From the NCBI RefSeq assembly GCF_017068395.1, contig NZ_CP070614.1, positions 62,001-126,000 of the forward strand: 64,000 nt of DNA. Direction: 5' to 3'. The translations under genes were made by a program, and so were the position numbers. Positions 47,207 through 55,819 of this stretch are shown one piece after another. Every line of letters starts with the position of its first letter. Position 1 is the first letter of the stretch. This DNA comes from Rhodococcus pseudokoreensis. GTDB taxonomy: Bacteria > Actinomycetota > Actinomycetes > Mycobacteriales > Mycobacteriaceae. Below the pieces are notes generated by a model that was given only the letters and a program-made list of their open reading frames with translations, had not been told where the DNA came from and did not search any database.

Positions 47207-47491
47207 TCACTCGTCGGGTTCGCACCACTGGTGACTGGGCAGGAACCGTGATCGCATGGTCAGGAGAAAACCTATCGTCAACACGAAGACGGAGGCGACG
47301 ATCTTCCACCATAGCGGCTGATCGGACACGCCGGCCCCGACAGTCCAGCAGAGGACACCAGCCAGGGTCAGGACCATCGAGATCTTGTGTGTGCCAGGGT
47401 GAGCGGACGGTCGCAATCCCCGGACCAAGCCGTCGCCCAGTCCTCCGATGCCGATGAGGCTGAGTCCGGCGAAGTACAGCGCGGTGCTCAT
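47207..47491 (-). CDS. Small membrane protein
   Basis: 94 residues from ATG 47491. Three hydrophobic segments are visible: LYFAGLSLIGIGGLGDGLV, ISMVLTLAGVLCWTVGAGV and WWKIVASVFVLTIGFLLTM. No family recognised. It follows the carbonic anhydrase gene by ~50 bases on the same strand and may share its transcript. Confidence 0.6.
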   Translation of the reverse strand: MSTALYFAGLSLIGIGGLGDGLVRGLRPSAHPGTHKISMVLTLAGVLCWTVGAGVSDQPLWWKIVASVFVLTIGFLLTMRSRFLPSHQWCEPDE

Positions 47492-47542
47492 TGCGGATCC
47501 TCCGATCGGTGCGACGCTGCCCTCTTCTCGGGCATCGACTGG

Positions 47543-48289
47543 TCAGGCTGCGCCGCCCTGCCGCGCCGGTGCCCCGCCCGCGCCTGGATCCGCCGGTGGT
47601 AAGTGATGTGGTGTCGGATCCGACGGAAGTCGTGGTGTTCTGGGGAGTCGGTCGCCGGGCTCACCGATGTCTCCCACCGTCCCCTGATGGTGTATTCGGC
47701 CGTCGGACAGCGTGTAGGTGACGCCGGCGATGGCGCAGGTACCGGCCTCGATGCGTCCGGCGATGATGCGTGAGCGTTGCGCAAGAAGTGCGCCGGTCTC
47801 CACGACGTGATGGGCTTCGAGTTCGTCTGCGGTGCAGAGTCCTTCGCGACGTCCCGTCATGACCGACGGTGCCACGCGTTCGACGACGGTGCGAATGAAT
47901 CCCTCCGGCACCGCGCCGTTGTCGAGCGCGTCGAGCGTCGCCTTCACGGCGCCACAGCCGTCGTGGCCGAGCACGACAATGAGCGGAACGTTCACGATGT
48001 CGACGGCGTACTCGATCGAGCCGAGAACGGCGTCGTCGAGGACATGGCCTGCGGTGCGCACGACGAACACGTCACCGAGACCCTGATCGAAGATGATCTC
48101 GGCGGCGACTCGCGAGTCTCCGCATCCGAACAACACGGCGGTGGGGTGCTGCCCGTCGGAGAGCGCCGCGCGGTCCGCGATCCCCTGGTTGGGATGCAGT
48201 GGGGTTCCGTTGACGAATCGCTCGTTTCCCTGCCGCAGGGCCTGCCATGCGGACGCGGGGTTCATAGTGTGCGAGGAATCTGTGTGCAC
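47543..48289 (-). CDS. Beta-class carbonic anhydrase
   Basis: 248 residues from GTG 48289 (GAGG seven bases upstream); ATG 48265 is an alternative. Zinc ligands are C56 and D58-R60 (FGCGDSRV), H109 and C112 (VLGHDGCGA). The enzyme hydrates CO2 to bicarbonate. The last ~45 residues after GDIGEPGD are proline-rich and unlike the family, possibly a late frameshift that leaves the core intact. Divergent from a MarR-type gene. Confidence 0.9.
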   Translation of the reverse strand: MHTDSSHTMNPASAWQALRQGNERFVNGTPLHPNQGIADRAALSDGQHPTAVLFGCGDSRVAAEIIFDQGLGDVFVVRTAGHVLDDAVLGSIEYAVDIVNVPLIVVLGHDGCGAVKATLDALDNGAVPEGFIRTVVERVAPSVMTGRREGLCTADELEAHHVVETGALLAQRSRIIAGRIEAGTCAIAGVTYTLSDGRIHHQGTVGDIGEPGDRLPRTPRLPSDPTPHHLPPADPGAGGAPARQGGAA

Positions 48290-48426
48290 TGAGGCCTCAT
48301 TTCGTCTCAACCTGGCTGGGTACTCGTTTTCGCTGCGCCGGCATCGGTCCGACGCTCGAACATCACCGATGAGGTCACAGGCTCAGCGCGGCGCGATGGT
48401 CCAGTACCCACCAAGCTACCCAACTT

Positions 48427-48441
48427 CTTGCGTCATGCAAG
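48427..48441. promoter_or_regulatory. Inverted repeat between carbonic anhydrase and marR genes
   Basis: CTTGC-GTCAT-GCAAG, perfect 5-bp arms, 26 bases before the MarR-type start. A second, wider pair TAGCT (48445-48449) and AGCTA (48463-48467) overlaps the start codon. Either could be the MarR site controlling both genes. Confidence 0.45.
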
Positions 48442-48466
48442 GCTTAGCTTCTGCAATACTTGAGCT

Positions 48467-48961
48467 ATGCACAAACGCGGCGGTGACGACGAGTCGGTGA
48501 GCACGAGTCCCGAGGATCTGCGAGCATTCGAAGTCGCCATCCGAGATCTCGTGGGTGTGGCGCTGCGCAGCATCGAGGGAGGCGACGTCGAGGTCACGTT
48601 GCCGCAGCTGAGGTTGTTGATGGTGCTCAGCGAGGAGGGCACAGTGAGTTCGAGTCAGGCGGCGCGAGCACTGGGTGTTGCCGCATCGACGGTCACCCGC
48701 CTCGCGGATCGTCTCCTCGCCTCCGGGCACCTCAGGCGAGGCGCGGATCGATCGAATCGCAGCGTCGTCACCCTGGAATCGACGGCGCGGGGGCGCGCCG
48801 TCGTCGAGCAGGTGAATGCCAGGCGGCAAGGGGAGCTACGTCGCATCCTCGACCAACTCGACCCCACCGAGCGGTCCGATTGTGCGGCCACCTTGCGTCG
48901 CATACACGCGTGCCTCGACGGTACGTCGACACCACCGGCGCTCAGTTCGCTTTTGCGGTGA
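48467..48961 (+). CDS. MarR-family transcriptional regulator
   Basis: 164 residues from ATG 48467. A helix-rich N-terminus is followed by the winged helix TLPQLRLLMVLSEEGTVSSSQAARALGVAASTVTRLADRLLASGHLRRGADRSNRSVVTLE and a C-terminal dimer helix. The divergent carbonic anhydrase gene with a palindrome between them is the likely target. Ligand unknown. Confidence 0.85.
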   Translation: MHKRGGDDESVSTSPEDLRAFEVAIRDLVGVALRSIEGGDVEVTLPQLRLLMVLSEEGTVSSSQAARALGVAASTVTRLADRLLASGHLRRGADRSNRSVVTLESTARGRAVVEQVNARRQGELRRILDQLDPTERSDCAATLRRIHACLDGTSTPPALSSLLR

Positions 48962-48979
48962 ACTGCCCGCTCCCGTGGT

Positions 48980-49275
48980 GGCCGGCTGGTGCGAAAAGGT
49001 CACACGTGCGATCCGATGGCGCATCGAGCGCGACTACCGGGAACTGGAAACCGGGCTCGGACTGGACCATTACGACGAGCCCTCCTGGCTCGACAGGCAC
49101 CACCACGCCACCCTGGTCACCGCCGCCCATCTCTTACCGCCCTGCGATTGACCCGATTGACTCCAAAATAGGCTGGGCAGGACTGCCTCCGCGAACGTCA
49201 ACGCGCACTTGCCCGTTGGATCGGTACCTGCCGACTGTGCCACCACACCCCTTGGCGCAGTCCTACTAGCTTGAG
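48980..49275 (+). pseudogene. C-terminal remnant of an IS701-type transposase
   Basis: RWRIERDYRELETGLGLDHYDEPSW and HHHATLVTAAHLL in one frame, then LRERQRALARWIGTCRLC in another, match the end of IS701/IS4-type DDE transposases (catalytic E in the YREL-type motif). The stop at 49151 and the frame change show it is dead. It abuts the intact IS1634-type element. Confidence 0.65.
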
Positions 49276-49337
49276 TTTCCCCGCTATCTGATTGGTCGGC
49301 GTGTCTTCGACTGTGGTGCTTGCCTTTCGGTGCCATC

Positions 49338-51071
49338 GGCTGTATTACCTAGATATGGCTTCGATCGTGGGGAAGCGGCAGGGTGGGAAGACGTACTACT
49401 ACCTGGTCGAATCGGCCCGTGTGGACGGCAAGCCGCGGATCGTCTCGCAGCAGTATTTGGGCAGCGCGGACGAGGTGATGGCGAAGCTGACCGGCGCCGA
49501 GCAGGGGCAGCCGGTCCGCACCCAGCACAAGGGGTTCGGGGATGTGGCGGCGGCATGGTCGATCCTCGACCGGCTCGGAGTGGCCGAGGTGATCGACGCG
49601 GTCGCGCCGCGCCGCTCGGATGCGGCGGTGTCGGTGGGCACCTACCTGGCGTTGGCCACCGTCAACCGGGTGGTGGCACCGCGATCGAAGGCGGCATTCG
49701 CGCAGTGGTGGGCGGGCACCGCGGGCTCCCGGTGGGTCAAGGCGCCCGCCGCCGCGCTCGATCACCGCCGCTTCTGGAAGGCGATGGACCGCCTCGGCGA
49801 GGACGAACTCCGCCGGGTCGAGACCGAACTCGGCCGCCGCATGGTCACCGAGTTCGGGCTGGACCTGTCCGGGCTGGCCCTGGACATGACCAACTTCGCC
49901 ACGTTCATCGACTCGGCCAACGAGGCGGCGCCGATCGCACAACGCGGCAGGGCCAAACAGAAACGCGTGGACCTGCGGCTGGTCGGGCTGGCGTTGGTGA
50001 TCACCCGCGACGGCGGAGTCCCGATCGTCTCGCACCCGTACCCGGGCGATCGACCTGACGTCACCCAGTTCTCCGACCTCCTCGACGCACTGGTGACCCG
50101 CTACCGGGACCTGACCAACACGGTCGACTCGCTGACCGTGGTCTACGACGCCGGCCAGAACTCGACCGCCAACCACGCCCGCGTCGAGGACTCGGGCATC
50201 GGCTTCGTGGGCTCGCTGCCCCCGAGTGATCATCCCGAGCTGCTGGCCCTGGGCAAATCCCGCTACATCAGCGTCGACGAGGACCGCTATCCCGGCCTGA
50301 CCTGTGTCGACACCGAAGTCCGCGCCCTCGGTGTCACCCGGCGGGCCGTGGTGACCCATTCGCCGAACCTGCACGCCAAACAATCCCGCGGATTCGACCA
50401 GACCCTGGCCAAGGTCCGCCGACAACTCGCCGAACTGCAGGCCACCCTCGCGCGCGGACGCACCCGCCGCGAGAAGGCCGCCGTGCAGGACGCGATCGAC
50501 CGGATCTGCCGGCCCCGCTGGGTGCGCGAGGTACTCACCACCACCCTGACTGGGGACACTCCCGGCAGCCTGCGGCTGTCCTGGCGCACCGACACCAAGT
50601 CCCGGAAACGACTCGAACACCGGATCTTCGGCAAACGCATCCTGTTCACCAACCGTGAGCACTGGACCGCCGCCGAGGTCGTCGCCGCCTACCGGTCCCA
50701 ATCCGAAGTCGAATCCGGCTTCCGGCAACTCAAAGATCCCGCCGTCGTCTCGTTCTCCCCGATGCACCACTGGACCGACTCCAAGATCCGCGTCCACGTC
50801 TTCTACTGCGTCCTCGCCCTCGCCGTGGCACACCTGATGCGCCGCCAGGCCGAACACGCCGGCCTGCACCTGTCCGTGCGCGCCCTGCTCACCGAACTCG
50901 CCGGCATCGAAGAAACCGTGCTGCTCTACCACGACGGCGGCAAGGGACGACCCCGCGCCAGCCGCATGCTCACCGACATGAACGACACCCAACACCGCCT
51001 CTACGAGGTGTTCGCACTCGACCGCTACGCCCCCACCCGATGATCCGAGGCGACAGTTAGGTAATACAGCC
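49338..51071 (+). mobile_element. IS1634-type insertion sequence
   Basis: A single transposase gene is flanked by perfect 14-bp inverted repeats, GGCTGTATTACCTA at 49338-49351 and TAGGTAATACAGCC at 51058-51071. The true tips may lie a few bases further out; similarity outside (GTGCT..CC..TTTCGGTG against its partner) is weak. No target-site duplication could be identified by eye. Confidence 0.75.
49355..51043 (+). CDS. IS1634-family DDE transposase
   Basis: 562 residues from ATG 49355, which lies four bases inside the left inverted repeat. The protein starts MASIVGKRQGGKTYYYLVES, contains LDMTNFATF, SLTVVYDAGQNS and a late YRSQSEVESGFRQLK motif that supplies the catalytic glutamate, followed by FYCVLALAVAHLM. 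Length and order fit IS1634/IS1549-type transposases. No frameshift, so the element is probably active or recently arrived. Confidence 0.88.
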   Translation: MASIVGKRQGGKTYYYLVESARVDGKPRIVSQQYLGSADEVMAKLTGAEQGQPVRTQHKGFGDVAAAWSILDRLGVAEVIDAVAPRRSDAAVSVGTYLALATVNRVVAPRSKAAFAQWWAGTAGSRWVKAPAAALDHRRFWKAMDRLGEDELRRVETELGRRMVTEFGLDLSGLALDMTNFATFIDSANEAAPIAQRGRAKQKRVDLRLVGLALVITRDGGVPIVSHPYPGDRPDVTQFSDLLDALVTRYRDLTNTVDSLTVVYDAGQNSTANHARVEDSGIGFVGSLPPSDHPELLALGKSRYISVDEDRYPGLTCVDTEVRALGVTRRAVVTHSPNLHAKQSRGFDQTLAKVRRQLAELQATLARGRTRREKAAVQDAIDRICRPRWVREVLTTTLTGDTPGSLRLSWRTDTKSRKRLEHRIFGKRILFTNREHWTAAEVVAAYRSQSEVESGFRQLKDPAVVSFSPMHHWTDSKIRVHVFYCVLALAVAHLMRRQAEHAGLHLSVRALLTELAGIEETVLLYHDGGKGRPRASRMLTDMNDTQHRLYEVFALDRYAPTR

Positions 51072-51140
51072 ACACCACCCCAAAATCCCTACTGGCCAGC
51101 ACAAACGTCACCCAGGCGCGAGACAGCGGGGAAACTCCGG

Positions 51141-51720
51141 CTAGGGGAGGGCGTGGGGTACGGGTCCGATCTCGATGGTCGACGACGTTGCCGCCAGGCC
51201 GATCCGGGCCCATTCCACGGTCACCGTGAGCGACACCGGCGCGGGGATTCCGTCTATCCAGTACCGCGGCGTGGTGCGGAAGTCGCTCAAGCGCGTCGTT
51301 CCGGTCGACAGGATCGGGGCCTGGTACGGGTCTGCTTCGCCCGTGAGATCCCCGGCACGCACGTGTGTCCGGAGGAACGACCACCGCGGCGACGGGTCCC
51401 CGGGGTCGGTCAGCGGTCGTGTTTCATAGCGGGCCTGCTGGGCCGCGTGGCCGTAGGCGGTGAGGGCAAGACGCAGTTCCACCCCGGCCGGGTAGCGAAG
51501 AAGGTCGATGAGTTCGACGGTGATCCCGAGGCCTGCAGCGAGAACGGAACGCCCGTGAACAATACCCACCCCGCGCCACGAGGGTGGGGGTGCGGCCGGC
51601 CAGCGTCTTCGCATACTCGTCATACTTCCACTGAGACAGAACCTCGACGTGAGAATCCCATCGGAGGAGGACTTTTCGCGTCCCACGGCACGCAAACGAC
51701 GTTGGTATCCGTGCCGTGGT
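51141..51720 (-). pseudogene. Hypothetical protein with an apparent frameshift
   Basis: The C-terminal 135 residues are clean (VLAAGLGITVELIDLLRYPAGV to stop 51141; a beta-rich protein with YWIDGIPAPVSLTVTVEW). The natural N-terminus (RWDSHVEVLSQWKYDEYAKTLAGR) is in another minus frame, ending at a G-run near 51572. A one-base difference in that run would restore one gene, so either a mutation or a sequencing error. Family unknown. Confidence 0.5.
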
Positions 51721-51740
51721 GTGCACGACAATTGTATCAA

Positions 51741-52277
51741 GCAACACCTGCTCCGGCGGTCTCCCTGTGTGTGCGCGGTAGTGTGAGTGGGCCGGAACGA
51801 CAGTGCCCCTCTGCTGCGCCTGGTGGTGGCAGGGGGAGTGGCACACTGGAGGGGACAGCACCAGCACCAGACGGTGGGTCATCCTGTGGATGTCGAACTT
51901 TGGGTTCCACCCTCTTCGGTGAGGCGGTCGGTAATCCGCCGAACTACCCGCGGACAGGAAAAGGCACTTACCCCACCGTATTGCGATCCTGCGAGGGTGT
52001 CCCATTCGCTCAGCGGTACGGACGCTTCTGCGCCGTGGAGTCGTTTATCAACAGGTGAATGGTGGAACACGATGACCGCGCCGCGACGCGCACGACTTCT
52101 GAGCGCATGCGGGACTTCGCGTCCGTTGGACAACGTTTCGCGCGTGGCTCGACGGGCTGCTGTCGCACGCGTTGTCCAAGTGGGCACTGGGTGCTGTCAC
52201 CCTGACCGCCGATTGTCGAGGATCACTGTGGCGGTGGCAGGGTAGACGGAAGAGATGTGTGTCCCCTCGAGTCTCAC
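51741..52277 (+). other. Region without a supported gene
   Basis: About 540 bases; frames are short and lack binding sites. A slightly AT-richer patch around 51700-51790 may carry the promoter for the minus-strand gene to its left. Confidence 0.35.
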
Positions 52278-52859
52278 TCAGCCGCGTCGCACCCTGTCGC
52301 GGTCGCCGGTGCGGCGCGGCGGTCCGGACTTGTCTCCACGGTGGCGTAGTGCTCCGCCTTCGGACTCCCAGCGGTGTTGGGCGAGCAGTGCCAGCCGGCG
52401 GTCCTCGGCCTCGCGCGCACCGATCGCCAGCAGTTCGTCGGCGGTGGAGACGTCGCGCGGACTCGCCGCCGTCATTATGGTCGCGTAGGCGAAGACCGGG
52501 TCGGTATAGGGAGGGACCACCAGCAGGACCAGCCGCCCGAACTTCTCGCCGGTGATCGCCAGTGTGTTGCTCGACTTGTCGCTGGAGCGTCGCAGAGCAA
52601 CCGTGGTGCCTGCGCGGTCGATACACGACGGTGCTGGCGCCCAGCCGTTCTCGTCGTAGAAGATTTCGTCGATGTGGCCCAGCCGCCGCGAGAGGGCCGT
52701 GAGCAGGGCCGGAAGTTCATCGGTGAGGTGAGTCGATCGTGGCCACCAGGCGCCCTGTACGAATCCGCGGGACTGGGCGGGCTTGAGCCGCAATCGCAGT
52801 CCTCGACCGGTTGAGGGTGTCGCCTTCGAGGAATCCACATGCAAGGTTGGTGTGGACAT
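52278..52859 (-). CDS. DUF5994-family protein
   Basis: 193 residues from ATG 52859, GGGAGG upstream. GRGLRLRLKPAQSRGFVQGAWWPRSTHLTDELPALL and GHIDEIFYDENGWAPAPSCIDRAG, then GRLVLLVVPPYTD match the DUF5994 pattern of actinobacteria. It continues into a helix with E-A-E-D-R-R. Function unknown. It lies ~120 bases downstream of the alarmone synthetase on the same strand. Confidence 0.75.
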   Translation of the reverse strand: MSTPTLHVDSSKATPSTGRGLRLRLKPAQSRGFVQGAWWPRSTHLTDELPALLTALSRRLGHIDEIFYDENGWAPAPSCIDRAGTTVALRRSSDKSSNTLAITGEKFGRLVLLVVPPYTDPVFAYATIMTAASPRDVSTADELLAIGAREAEDRRLALLAQHRWESEGGALRHRGDKSGPPRRTGDRDRVRRG

Positions 52860-52983
52860 CAGTGGCCTCCCGCCTGTTGATGATTGGTGAAACTGGTGTC
52901 GTGGGATTTACGGATGGGGGTTTCGTCGGCATGCTGTGGGTGCAGTGCTGGGTCATTCTCGGGTGTTGCCCTGCAACGCTCCG

Positions 52984-53814
52984 TTAGGTGACGTGTGTGG
53001 TGGTTCGGCAGACATCCACGCCACCGGCCGGCGGGTATCGCACGAGCGGCCCGGCGGTCGCGTTGTGTGGTTTCCGGCAACGGTGCTGTGAGCGATCGCC
53101 GTGATCGTGGTCGATGGCCCCGAGGCTCAGTGGACCGTCCTCGAAGTCCAGCGCCGACTTCAGGCCGGCAACTTCGTTGTGCAGCCGCTCCATCTTCCTG
53201 TCGAGTCGGTGCGCGACGTCGGCGGCCTCGGTCAGCTCCTGCACCAATCGGCGGGGGACGGAGCGCTGGTACTTGTAGTAGATCTTGTGCTCGAGGCTGG
53301 CCCAGAAGTCCATGGCGATCGTCCGGATTTGCAGCTCGACGGGTACCTGGACGGCCCGGTCGCTCAAGAACACCGGGATCTCGACTGCCACATGCAAACT
53401 TTTGTAGCCGTTGGATTTCGGCTTTGCGATGTAGTCTTCGACCTCGAGCACGGTGACATCGGGCTGACCGCCGATCAGGTCCGCAACGCGGTAGGTGTCC
53501 GAGATGAGACCGCAGGTGATGCGGACTCCGGCGATATCGCGGATGTTCTGCCGAATGTCGGCGGCCGTGAGCGGGCAGCGCAGGCGCTGCGCTTTGGCCA
53601 TGATGCTGTCGGGGGATTTCACCCGTGCCGAGACATGCTCGATCGGGCAGTGGCGATCCAGGTGCATGAAACCCTGTCGCAGGATGTGCATTTTGGTGGT
53701 CAACGTCGAGATTGGGCATTGGTAGGGCAACACGAACTGGGTGAATTCGGGACCGAAGAGCTCGAACTGCGTCGTCATCGGTAAGTCGGGATCGCAGATG
53801 GTGTCGACCGTCAT
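52984..53814 (-). CDS. Small alarmone synthetase, RelA/SpoT-like
   Basis: 276 residues from ATG 53814, GAGGT upstream. The (p)ppGpp synthetase domain is clear: VKSPDSIMAKAQR, DIAGVRITCGLISDTYRVADLI, YIAKPKSNGYKSLHVAVEIP and VPVELQIRTIAMDFWASLEHKIYYKY. There is no HD hydrolase, TGS or ACT domain, so it is a single-domain synthetase. It makes (p)ppGpp without ribosome control. A divergent Fe-S-type regulator shares its promoter region. Confidence 0.88.
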   Translation of the reverse strand: MTVDTICDPDLPMTTQFELFGPEFTQFVLPYQCPISTLTTKMHILRQGFMHLDRHCPIEHVSARVKSPDSIMAKAQRLRCPLTAADIRQNIRDIAGVRITCGLISDTYRVADLIGGQPDVTVLEVEDYIAKPKSNGYKSLHVAVEIPVFLSDRAVQVPVELQIRTIAMDFWASLEHKIYYKYQRSVPRRLVQELTEAADVAHRLDRKMERLHNEVAGLKSALDFEDGPLSLGAIDHDHGDRSQHRCRKPHNATAGPLVRYPPAGGVDVCRTTTHVT

Positions 53815-53846
53815 CCCCTACCTCTGCTGTTGTGAAGCGGCTAGTA

Positions 53847-53870
53847 TTTAACGGAAGTCTATCCGTTAAA
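53847..53870. promoter_or_regulatory. Perfect 9-bp inverted repeat between the alarmone synthetase and SufR-like genes
   Basis: TTTAACGGA (53847-53855), spacer AGTCTA, TCCGTTAAA (53862-53870). It sits 33 bases from the synthetase start and 9 bases from the regulator start, ideal for repressing both. Confidence 0.75.
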
Positions 53871-53878
53871 TTGGTAGA

Positions 53879-54667
53879 ATGAAAGGTGACGAGGTGGACG
53901 AGGCAAGCGATACCCGGGGGCCGCGGCGAAATTTGCTGCCGCGCAACCGGCAACGGGAACGTGTTCTTCGGATGGTGCGTGAGCACGAGGGTGCGGTGGA
54001 CGCCGCCGAGCTGGCATCACAGATCGGTGTGCACGTGACGACGGTGCGGTTCCATCTGGACGCACTGTGTGACGACGGCGCGATCACGCGCACCCGGATG
54101 AACCGGCCGGGCGCCGGCCGGCCCCGTACCGGCTATCTGGCGATCGAGGAACGCGTGGACTACCGGACCCTCGCCGACGTCCTCGCGATGGAGCTGGGCC
54201 AGACGGTGCAGACGCGGGCTCGCCGCGCGCAGCACGCCGGGCACGAATGGGCCGTGCGGATGGCGGCTTCCCGCAGGGCAGGCACCGGTGACGGCGGGCA
54301 CACACCGGAGTCGGATGACGATGATGCGCTCGATCACGCGGCGGCACGCACCACGGATGCTTTCGCGCGGATGGGGTTCGGCCCCGAGCTGGTCTCGGCG
54401 GCGGGACCGCCGACACCGCCGTCGGCGGACAGCGGCGGCCCCGCGGGCGAACGTGAACGGATCATTCGCCTGCACGCCTGCCCGGTACGGGATCTGGCCC
54501 GGTCGCATCCCGAGGTGGTGTGCGGAGTGCACCGGGGGTTGCTGCAGGGTCTGCTGGACACGTCAGCGACCGAGGGAGACCGAAAGCCGCATCGACCGGA
54601 CATCTCGGCTCACCTCGAGCCGTTCGTGGAACCCGAACTGTGTGTGGCCAGGCTGGTGGCGGGGTGA
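53879..54667 (+). CDS. SufR-like winged-helix regulator with probable Fe-S cluster
   Basis: 262 residues from ATG 53879 (GTG 53894 also plausible). The N-terminal winged helix (RVLRMVREHEGAVDAAELASQIGVHVTTVRFHLDALCDDGAITR then GRPRTGY) resembles SufR/ArsR. A C-terminal C-x13-C (CPVRDLARSHPEVVC) plus a third cysteine near the end (PELCVARL) is the [4Fe-4S] pattern of SufR. It would sense redox or iron state. Same family as the protein at 59292. Confidence 0.7.
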   Translation: MKGDEVDEASDTRGPRRNLLPRNRQRERVLRMVREHEGAVDAAELASQIGVHVTTVRFHLDALCDDGAITRTRMNRPGAGRPRTGYLAIEERVDYRTLADVLAMELGQTVQTRARRAQHAGHEWAVRMAASRRAGTGDGGHTPESDDDDALDHAAARTTDAFARMGFGPELVSAAGPPTPPSADSGGPAGERERIIRLHACPVRDLARSHPEVVCGVHRGLLQGLLDTSATEGDRKPHRPDISAHLEPFVEPELCVARLVAG

Positions 54668-55001
54668 GTCAGGTTGCCCGAAACCCGGTGCTGCTGGTGC
54701 CGGGGTCTGGGCCGGGGTGATGGCGGCGATGTCGGGGTGATGGTGGCGATCGTTCTCCGGAACGCTCTGTGACACGCTGTCTCCGAGAGCGACTCGTAGA
54801 TGATTTCGGCACATCGAAATCTGTGGGCCCCAGGTTTCTTTCGACGGGCCTCTGGTGATGTGAGGCACTCGTGCACGCCCGAGCCGCACTGTGCGCCACC
54901 GTTACCGGTGCGGCCGCGCGTGAATCTGCACAGTTGACCCAGCCTCCGGGCCGGCCGGCGTTGGACGACAGCGGTGGGCCGGGTTTACGGGCGGGGGATT
55001 G
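54668..55001 (+). other. Intergenic region with short GATGGCGG-type repeats
   Basis: About 330 bases between convergent genes. At 54716-54752 a short motif (GGGTGATGG-C/T-GGCGAT) is repeated two to three times. No gene supported. Confidence 0.35.
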
Positions 55002-55412
55002 CTACGACGCCGCCTCGCCGACGCTGTACCCGGAAAGGTCGGGGACGGCCCAATTCTCACCGTGTTTCTCGAGCGGGATGGTCGCCACAACAATGTCCGG
55101 ATCCAGCGGCACCGCTCCCATGATCCGCGGAACCCACCGACCGGGAGTACCCGACGGCCCCGCCGTCTCCTCCCATCGAATGTCGACACCGGCATCGCGG
55201 AGTGCGTCCTGGTCGATCACAATCACCGCCAGGGGAAGATTGACGTCACCGTATACGGTGGCGAGGACATGCTCGAGTTGCTCCGCGGTCGCGGCGTGGA
55301 TGAATCCGATCTGATCGAGTGTGTGGGCGCGGGTGGACGCTTCGTATTCGCCGAACCGTGCGGCGCCTTCCCAGTCGTCGGCGAGGGCTATGTGAAAGAT
55401 CTGTTCGCTCAT
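55002..55412 (-). CDS. DUF952-family protein
   Basis: 136 residues from ATG 55412, AAGGA eight bases upstream. IFHIALADDWEGAARFGEYE, GFIHAATAEQLEHVLATVYGDV and WVPRIMGAVPLDPDIV match DUF952, a small fold linked to ADP-ribosyl or glutathione chemistry in distant relatives. Function here is unknown. It is ~95 bases downstream of the DUF1876 gene. Confidence 0.8.
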   Translation of the reverse strand: MSEQIFHIALADDWEGAARFGEYEASTRAHTLDQIGFIHAATAEQLEHVLATVYGDVNLPLAVIVIDQDALRDAGVDIRWEETAGPSGTPGRWVPRIMGAVPLDPDIVVATIPLEKHGENWAVPDLSGYSVGEAAS

Positions 55413-55507
55413 CGTGATGTCCTTGTGGAGGATTGTCCGTGGGAATGCAGGTGTCGGGCGCGCCGCCGAGCGCCAACGGGTCGACGGGCAATTCGTGTGC
55501 GGCCGAC

Positions 55508-55819
55508 TCAGGCCGAGGAACGTGGACGGCCGAAGTCGGCGGCGCGTGCGGAGGTGAGCGCGGTCCGCGTGACCGCTTCCCGCTGCGCGGCTGCTTCGTA
55601 CAGTTGATGCGACAGGTCTGCCAGGGCGCGGGCAGCGGCCATGTCGTCGCTGACCTCCGGGACGTCGGTATGGTGCGGATTGCGCCGGGCGAGTCCCGTT
55701 CCCACGAATATGGCCCGGCCGCTGGTATGCAGACGGGCGCTCGCTCGTGTCTGGGCGCCGGTCTCCGCCGATTTGTGGTCGTCGATGACGATGTTCACCG
55801 ACCATGTCTTCTGGTTCAC
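55508..55819 (-). CDS. DUF1876-family protein
   Basis: 103 residues from GTG 55819, overlapping the stop of the truncated haemoglobin gene by four bases. KTWSVNIVIDDHKSAETGAQTRASARL, GTGLARRNPHHTDVPEVSDDMAAARALADL are diagnostic of DUF1876 (dsRBD-like fold, common in actinobacteria and in DosR regulons). Function unknown. Confidence 0.85.
   Translation of the reverse strand: MNQKTWSVNIVIDDHKSAETGAQTRASARLHTSGRAIFVGTGLARRNPHHTDVPEVSDDMAAARALADLSHQLYEAAAQREAVTRTALTSARAADFGRPRSSA

Noticed and set aside
49349..51073. 574-residue minus frame inside the IS1634-type element
   Set aside because: Exact antisense of the transposase gene; Gly/Val/Asp-rich shadow.
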